The position numbers and the translations under genes are program-made. This document shows positions 6,685 through 10,434 of a DNA stretch of 10,434 nt, piece after piece (positions within the stretch are counted from its first letter, which is position 1; each line of letters begins with the position of its first letter). This DNA is from an uncultured Parabacteroides sp. (GTDB lineage Bacteria > Bacteroidota > Bacteroidia > Bacteroidales > Tannerellaceae), in NCBI GenBank assembly GCA_900552415.1, contig USAD01000075.1, forward strand, positions 1 through 10,434, written 5' to 3'. The notes under the pieces were generated by a model, which was given only the letters and a program-made list of their open reading frames with translations, was not told where the DNA came from and did no database searches.

Positions 6685-7667
6685 ATCACCAGGCAAGCAT
6701 AGAGATCCAAGGCCTCTCAACCGGCTATATCACCTCGAAACGGCGCATCGTCATCGCCGACAAGATCGACGCGACCATCCGAGCCGGCGAGCTCACCTGC
6801 CTGCTTGGCGCCAACGGGGCGGGCAAATCGACCCTGCTCCGCACCCTTTCCGGCTTCCAGCCCCCATTGGGCGGCGAGATCCGACTGATGGGCCGCCCGC
6901 TGGGCGAATACTCGGACAAGCGGCTCTCGCGGGTGATCGGCGTGGTGCTGACCGACAAATGTGAGATCCGCAACATGAGCGTCGAGGAGCTGGTCGGCCT
7001 CGGCCGCAGCCCCTACACCGGTTTTTGGGGCACGCTCGGCGAGCAGGACCGGCAGATCGTCCGCCAGGCTCTCGAGCACGTAAAGATCGGCCATTTCGCC
7101 CATCGCATGATCCAGACCCTGAGCGACGGCGAGCGGCAAAAGGTGATGATCGCCAAGGCCCTCGCGCAGGAGACGCCGATTATCTTCCTCGACGAGCCAA
7201 CCGCCTTCCTCGATTTCCCCAGCAAAGTGGAGATCATGCAGCTGCTCCACGAGCTCTCGCGGACAATGGGCAAGACCGTCTTCATGTCGACCCACGACCT
7301 CGAGCTGGCCCTCCAGATCGCCGACAAGATCTGGCTCATGGACCGCCAGCGGGGCGTCACCGTCGGCCCTCCCCAGGATCTGGCCCTCCACGGCGCGCTC
7401 AATCATTTCTTAGAGCGCAAGGGCGTCGCCTTCGATAAGGAGACGGGCCTCTTCCGCATCGACAACACCTTCAGCCGCGAGATCCGCCTCGAGGGCGAGG
7501 GGCAACGCTACGCCATGGTCCGCAAGGCCCTCGAACGCAACGGCATCCGTGCCGACCGCGAGGTGGAGAGCCCCATCACGATCGTTTGCGACGATCCTTT
7601 CACGATTCTCACTCCAACCGGCCAAGAAATGGCCTTCACCATCGGGCAGCTGCTTGAAAAGATCTGA
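6681..7667 (+). CDS. FecE/BtuD-family ABC transporter ATPase
   Basis: 328-residue ATPase that powers the permease. Walker A GANGAGKST is at 43-51, the ABC signature LSDGERQK at 147-154, Walker B IIFLDEP at 167-173, the D-loop just after, and the switch His at 205 in MSTHDLELAL. The ABC domain ends near residue 255, so about 70 residues form a C-terminal extension (from about FDKETGLFRID to the end) not found in short FecE/BtuD proteins; extended forms are common in Bacteroidales. The start ATG 6681 overlaps the permease stop; an open frame upstream to 6213 is a shadow of the permease. Like the permease, it is very GC-rich. No classical terminator follows; the repeat array begins within 30 bp. 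Confidence 0.93.
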   Translation: MNHQASIEIQGLSTGYITSKRRIVIADKIDATIRAGELTCLLGANGAGKSTLLRTLSGFQPPLGGEIRLMGRPLGEYSDKRLSRVIGVVLTDKCEIRNMSVEELVGLGRSPYTGFWGTLGEQDRQIVRQALEHVKIGHFAHRMIQTLSDGERQKVMIAKALAQETPIIFLDEPTAFLDFPSKVEIMQLLHELSRTMGKTVFMSTHDLELALQIADKIWLMDRQRGVTVGPPQDLALHGALNHFLERKGVAFDKETGLFRIDNTFSREIRLEGEGQRYAMVRKALERNGIRADREVESPITIVCDDPFTILTPTGQEMAFTIGQLLEKI

Positions 7668-7704
7668 GAATTATCCAACCAAGCAGACAAGGAATATAAA
7701 AACC

Positions 7705-7830
7705 AGTTCGTATTATCCCCATAGGTTTATGGGGAACACAAGAAGAAGTATTTACTATCTCCATACACCCATGGGAATAATAAATACTTCTTCTTATTAT
7801 CCGAATAGGTGTATAGGGAATACACGAACT
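7705..7830. repeat. Outer arms of the same large dyad
   Basis: AGTTCGT (7705-7711, unit 1) and ACGAACT (7824-7830, unit 4) are exact complements centred at 7767.5, the very centre of the 15-bp inverted repeat. Unit 1 therefore pairs with unit 4 and unit 2 with unit 3, making the first four repeats one nested hairpin or cruciform. Pairing of the connecting arms 7712-7739 and 7796-7823 is only about half by hand count. Confidence 0.6.
7740..7795. repeat. 15-bp perfect inverted repeat inside the 42-bp array
   Basis: AAGAAGAAGTATTTA (7740-7754) and TAAATACTTCTTCTT (7781-7795) are exact reverse complements, one in unit 2 and one in unit 3, centred at 7767.5. The 26-nt interior carries the TCTCCAT/ATGGGA pairing, so a long stem can form. 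It could act as a transcription terminator for the ABC operon, but no T-run follows. Confidence 0.7.
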
Positions 7831-7940
7831 TGTATTCTTTATCCCCATAGGCATAATTGGATAAAAATAATCACAATTTATTGTCCTATCAAGCATGATA
7901 AGAATATTAAAATTATTATCTTGCACGAAAAAGAAGAGAA

Positions 7941-8411
7941 ATGGGAACAATCATCAAGCAAACGACCATAGAAGAGATCTATGTTTCAGTCCTCCAGGCC
8001 CGGCTCGTTGTCAACGAGGAAGGATGGAAACGTTTCGAGCCGATTGACAAGCGCCTCCAGCCGACAGGCTCTCTCATCATGGACGCGGTGGCGACCATCC
8101 TCTCCACTACCGACGAATCGGAGGCATCGGGACTCGCCAAACGGCTGGAGGTGAGCCTACGCGACCTAAACGGTGCCGTGCGTATCCTGACAGGCATGCT
8201 CACCTCCGATCTGATCATGCGTTACCGGATGCGTCAAGTCAAGGAATGGCTCTCGTGCACCGATCTATCTATCAGTGAGATCGCCAGCAAGAGTCCCTTT
8301 AGCGGGGCCCCCGCCCTATCGAAACATTTCCTCAAGACGGAGGGCATGACACCGGGTGAATACCGCCGCAAGCACCGGCCGGAGAATTTCAGGGAATTGT
8401 ATAAATGGTAA
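7941..8411 (+). CDS. Small AraC-type helix-turn-helix DNA-binding protein
   Basis: 156-residue protein that is almost only an AraC/XylS DNA-binding domain. Residues about 59-85 (EASGLAKRLEVSLRDLNGAV and on) fit the first HTH. RYRMRQVKEWLSCTDLSISE (94-113) is the family linker helix (RxxxAxxxL-x-TDLSISEIA), and 108-145 with ALSKHFLKTEGMTPGEYRRK is the second HTH and conserved end. The SPFSGAPALSKHF stretch replaces the usual GFSSxSYFSRxF and is slightly altered. The N-terminal 45 residues are too short for a normal ligand-binding domain, so any sensing would need a partner. The start ATG 7941 follows an A/G-rich AAAAAGAAGAGAA. The restriction-modification gene starts 13 bp after its stop, so the two are probably one transcript, and it may act as a controller for that enzyme. 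A role with the upstream transporter is the alternative. Confidence 0.8.
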   Translation: MGTIIKQTTIEEIYVSVLQARLVVNEEGWKRFEPIDKRLQPTGSLIMDAVATILSTTDESEASGLAKRLEVSLRDLNGAVRILTGMLTSDLIMRYRMRQVKEWLSCTDLSISEIASKSPFSGAPALSKHFLKTEGMTPGEYRRKHRPENFRELYKW

Positions 8412-8416
8412 TAAAA

Positions 8417-8422
8417 AAAGGA
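8417..8422 (+). promoter_or_regulatory. Ribosome binding site of the restriction-modification gene
   Basis: AAAGGA lies 2 bp before ATG 8425 in an A-run. It is the most Shine-Dalgarno-like site in front of any gene here, though its spacing is short; it supports this start, 13 bp after the AraC-like gene. Confidence 0.4.
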
Positions 8423-8424
8423 AT

Positions 8425-10434
8425 ATGAAAGCAAATAAACAACGCCAGGCCGCCAAAACTTTCGCAGAATATTGGAAAGGCCGCGGTTCGGAAAAAAGCG
8501 ATACGCAAAAGTTCTGGTTATCCCTGCTCCAAGAGGTATTTGGCGTAGAGGATAAAGATTATATTGAGTTTGAGAAAAAAGTTCCTGTCAACAACGTATA
8601 TGGTTATATCGATGGCTATATTCCCTCAACTCTGGTGCTCATCGAGCAAAAGTCGCTTGGCCGAGACATGAAAAAAGGTGAGCAAATGGACTTTGGTGGC
8701 ATTTACACCCCCTTCCAGCAAGCCAAGAAATATATCTCCGGCCTTCCGCGCCCCGAGCATCCCCGGTGGATCATTACCTGCAACTTCAGCTCCTTTTTTA
8801 TATACGACATGGATGAGCCCAATCCCAAACCCATGGAAATTAAATTGGAGAACCTGCCCGACGAGTACAATCGTCTCTCCTTTCTTGTCGATAGCGGCGA
8901 TTATCACACGAGGCAAGAGCTACAAGTTTCCATCGACGCGGGAGCTATTGTCGGAAACCTCTATGATCTCTTACTAGCGCAATACCGTGACCCCAATAAT
9001 CCCTCATCCTTACATAGCCTCAATATGCTCTGCGTCCGCCTCGTCTTCTGCCTCTATGCCGAAGATGCCGGCATGTTCCATCGTAACCAGTTCTATGATT
9101 ATCTCAACCAATACAAGCCGGAACAAATGCGAAAGCCGTTGATCGACCTGTTCGAAATCCTCGACACGCCCTACGACCAGCGCGACCCTTATACCGAACG
9201 GAGCTTAGCCGCCTTTCCTTATGTCAATGGCGGATTATTTTCCGACAAAAACATCGAGATACCGCTTTTCACTAAGGAGATCTCAGACCTCCTGCTCGAA
9301 AGTGCCGGTGCCGGGTTCGACTGGAGCCGCATCTCGCCAACCATCTTCGGTGCCGTTTTCGAAAGCACTCTCAATCCTGAGACACGCCGTCATGGAGGCA
9401 TGCACTATACCAGCATCGAGAATATCCATCGAGTTATCGACCCTCTGTTCCTCACCGGACTGCAAGACGAGTTCGCCGAGATCCAAAAAATAAGGCAGGA
9501 AAAAGCACGCCGCTCACGCCTCGCCGAGTTCCAACAGAAATTGGCCTCACTGCGCTTTCTCGACCCGGCTTGCGGATCAGGTAATTTCTTGACAGAGGCC
9601 TATATCTCCTTGAGAAAGCTGGAAAATCAGATTATAAGACTCCGGTACAACGAGGCGACCTCTTTCGGAGGCGAATTCAGTCCCATCCACGTCAGCATTG
9701 GCCAGTTCTTCGGTATCGAGATAAATGATTTCGCCGTGGCAGTGGCCCGCACCGCCCTTTGGATCGCCGAAGCCCAGATGATGACAGAAACGGAGCAGAT
9801 CGTGGGTCGCGACCTCAACCTTCTGCCACTCCGTTCATACCCCAACATCGTGGAGGGAAATGCCTTGCGCATCGACTGGGATGAAATCTGCCCACGAACG
9901 AAACTTCACTATATTATGGGAAATCCACCGTTTGTCGGGGCGAGAATCATGTCGAAAGAACAAAAGGATGATCTAATAAAGGTATTCGGGACGAAATGGA
10001 AGAACATTGGCAATATGGATTACGTATCAGGATGGTACAAGAAAGCGGTCGATTATATGCGAGACACTAACGTGCGCACGGCCTTGGTATCCACCAACAG
10101 CATCACACAAGGCGAACAGGTAGCCAATCTTTGGAAACCTCTCATCGGCCAATTCGACACACATATCGACTTTGCCTATCGCACCTTTCGTTGGGATAGT
10201 GAGGCATATGAACAAGCCCATGTTCATTGTGTCATCATTGGCTTCAGCGAAACCGAAAACTCCAACAATAAACACAAGCTCTTTGACGGAGATAAAGAAC
10301 AAGAAGTGGAACATATCAATGCCTATCTTATCCCCGCTCCAGATATTTTTGTGGAAAGTCGAAATAAACCATTATGCGATATACCAGAAATTGGTATCGG
10401 TAACAAGCCCATTGACGGAGGCAATTATCTCTTT
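8425..10434 (+). CDS. MmeI-like (type IIL) restriction-modification enzyme, C-terminus cut off
   Basis: 670 residues are visible with no stop up to the right edge; MmeI-type enzymes are about 900-1000 residues. The N-terminal part looks like a PD-(D/E)xK nuclease: Asp63 in YIDGYIP, ten residues, then Glu74-Gln-Lys76 (LIEQKSLGRDM), close to the MmeI pattern, with the typical TPFQQAKKYISGL after it. The helical part holds LVFCLYAEDAGMF and PYVNGGLF, then PTIFGAVFESTLNPE and HYTS. The gamma-class N6-adenine methyltransferase follows: SAM motif FLDPACGSGNFL (D380) and catalytic NPPF (N500). The target-recognition domain starts near the edge and is mostly missing. Such proteins cut unmodified DNA at a distance from a short site and methylate one strand. 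A methylase-only defence component (as in DISARM) is possible, but the ExK site argues for combined activity. Coding is more AT-rich than in the transporter genes. Confidence 0.85.
   Translation, partial: MKANKQRQAAKTFAEYWKGRGSEKSDTQKFWLSLLQEVFGVEDKDYIEFEKKVPVNNVYGYIDGYIPSTLVLIEQKSLGRDMKKGEQMDFGGIYTPFQQAKKYISGLPRPEHPRWIITCNFSSFFIYDMDEPNPKPMEIKLENLPDEYNRLSFLVDSGDYHTRQELQVSIDAGAIVGNLYDLLLAQYRDPNNPSSLHSLNMLCVRLVFCLYAEDAGMFHRNQFYDYLNQYKPEQMRKPLIDLFEILDTPYDQRDPYTERSLAAFPYVNGGLFSDKNIEIPLFTKEISDLLLESAGAGFDWSRISPTIFGAVFESTLNPETRRHGGMHYTSIENIHRVIDPLFLTGLQDEFAEIQKIRQEKARRSRLAEFQQKLASLRFLDPACGSGNFLTEAYISLRKLENQIIRLRYNEATSFGGEFSPIHVSIGQFFGIEINDFAVAVARTALWIAEAQMMTETEQIVGRDLNLLPLRSYPNIVEGNALRIDWDEICPRTKLHYIMGNPPFVGARIMSKEQKDDLIKVFGTKWKNIGNMDYVSGWYKKAVDYMRDTNVRTALVSTNSITQGEQVANLWKPLIGQFDTHIDFAYRTFRWDSEAYEQAHVHCVIIGFSETENSNNKHKLFDGDKEQEVEHINAYLIPAPDIFVESRNKPLCDIPEIGIGNKPIDGGNYLF

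Larger units (their letters stand above)
7694..7903. repeat. Five degenerate 42-bp tandem repeats
   Basis: Units 7694-7735, 7736-7777, 7778-7819, 7820-7861 and 7862-7903 align with no gaps. Each has an A-rich left half and a right half built on TATCCCCATAGGnnTATGGGGA or a variant; the fifth is the most decayed, and a half-unit (TATCC...AAGGA) may precede the first at 7672-7693. The right half is itself an inverted repeat: in unit 1, TCCCCATAGGTTTATGGGGA (7716-7735) is an 8-bp stem with loop GGTT. Each 42-bp unit is two 21-bp modules, about two helical turns each. The array fills the gap between the ATPase gene and the AraC-like gene. Confidence 0.75.

Noticed and set aside
7694..7903. CRISPR array
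   Set aside because: The units are back to back with no conserved repeat alternating with variable spacers; every part of the 42-bp unit drifts alike, and no cas gene is present.
7549..7971. Protein-coding frames across the repeat array on both strands (7549-7971 plus, 7636-7950 minus)
   Set aside because: They stay open because 42 is a multiple of three, giving a 14-residue repeat in both directions; they also run through the ends of real genes and lack start signals.

Overview
The window looks like a piece of a Bacteroidales chromosome, most likely Parabacteroides or a close relative. The evidence is a SusD-family fragment, Bacteroidetes-type -7 boxes (TAnnTTTG) in the largest intergenic gap, a lipoprotein-anchored FecB/BtuF-type binding protein, an anaerobe-type NfnAB flavoprotein pair and AT-rich translation starts. 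The genus is an inference and cannot be proved from the sequence alone.

Layout. (1) Positions 1-2583, minus strand: a three-gene run read right to left, made of a GroES-family co-chaperonin-like protein, NfnA and NfnB (NfnB runs off the left edge). NfnA and NfnB together should form a soluble iron-sulfur flavoenzyme linking NADH, NADPH and ferredoxin. (2) Positions 2584-3106: a large gap holding divergent promoter-like boxes, a possible short RNA or leader ending in a hairpin, and an array of palindromes phased at exactly 22 bp. (3) Positions 3107-3586: the C-terminal remnant of a SusD-like nutrient-binding lipoprotein gene, with no SusC partner, closed by a strong stem-loop terminator. (4) Positions 3672-4400, minus: cobI/cbiL, a cobalamin-pathway methyltransferase, divergent from (5) positions 4489-7667, plus: a compact binding protein-permease-ATPase operon of the FecBCD/BtuFCD type. 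The pairing suggests corrinoid or tetrapyrrole-linked uptake, but iron-siderophore uptake is not excluded. The permease and ATPase genes are much more GC-rich than the genes to their right. (6) Positions 7668-7940: an AT-rich gap filled by five degenerate 42-bp tandem repeats that also form one large nested dyad. (7) Positions 7941-10434, plus: a small AraC-type HTH protein followed 13 bp later by an MmeI-like (type IIL) combined restriction-modification enzyme that runs off the right edge.

The most interesting items are the two phased palindromic arrays (22-bp and 21/42-bp periods), which seem to share a design and flank the accessory block, and the pairing of a minimal AraC-like protein with a single-chain restriction-modification enzyme. 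I did not find a clearly new multi-gene system wholly inside the window; what lies beyond the right edge would decide whether the last two genes belong to a larger defence locus.
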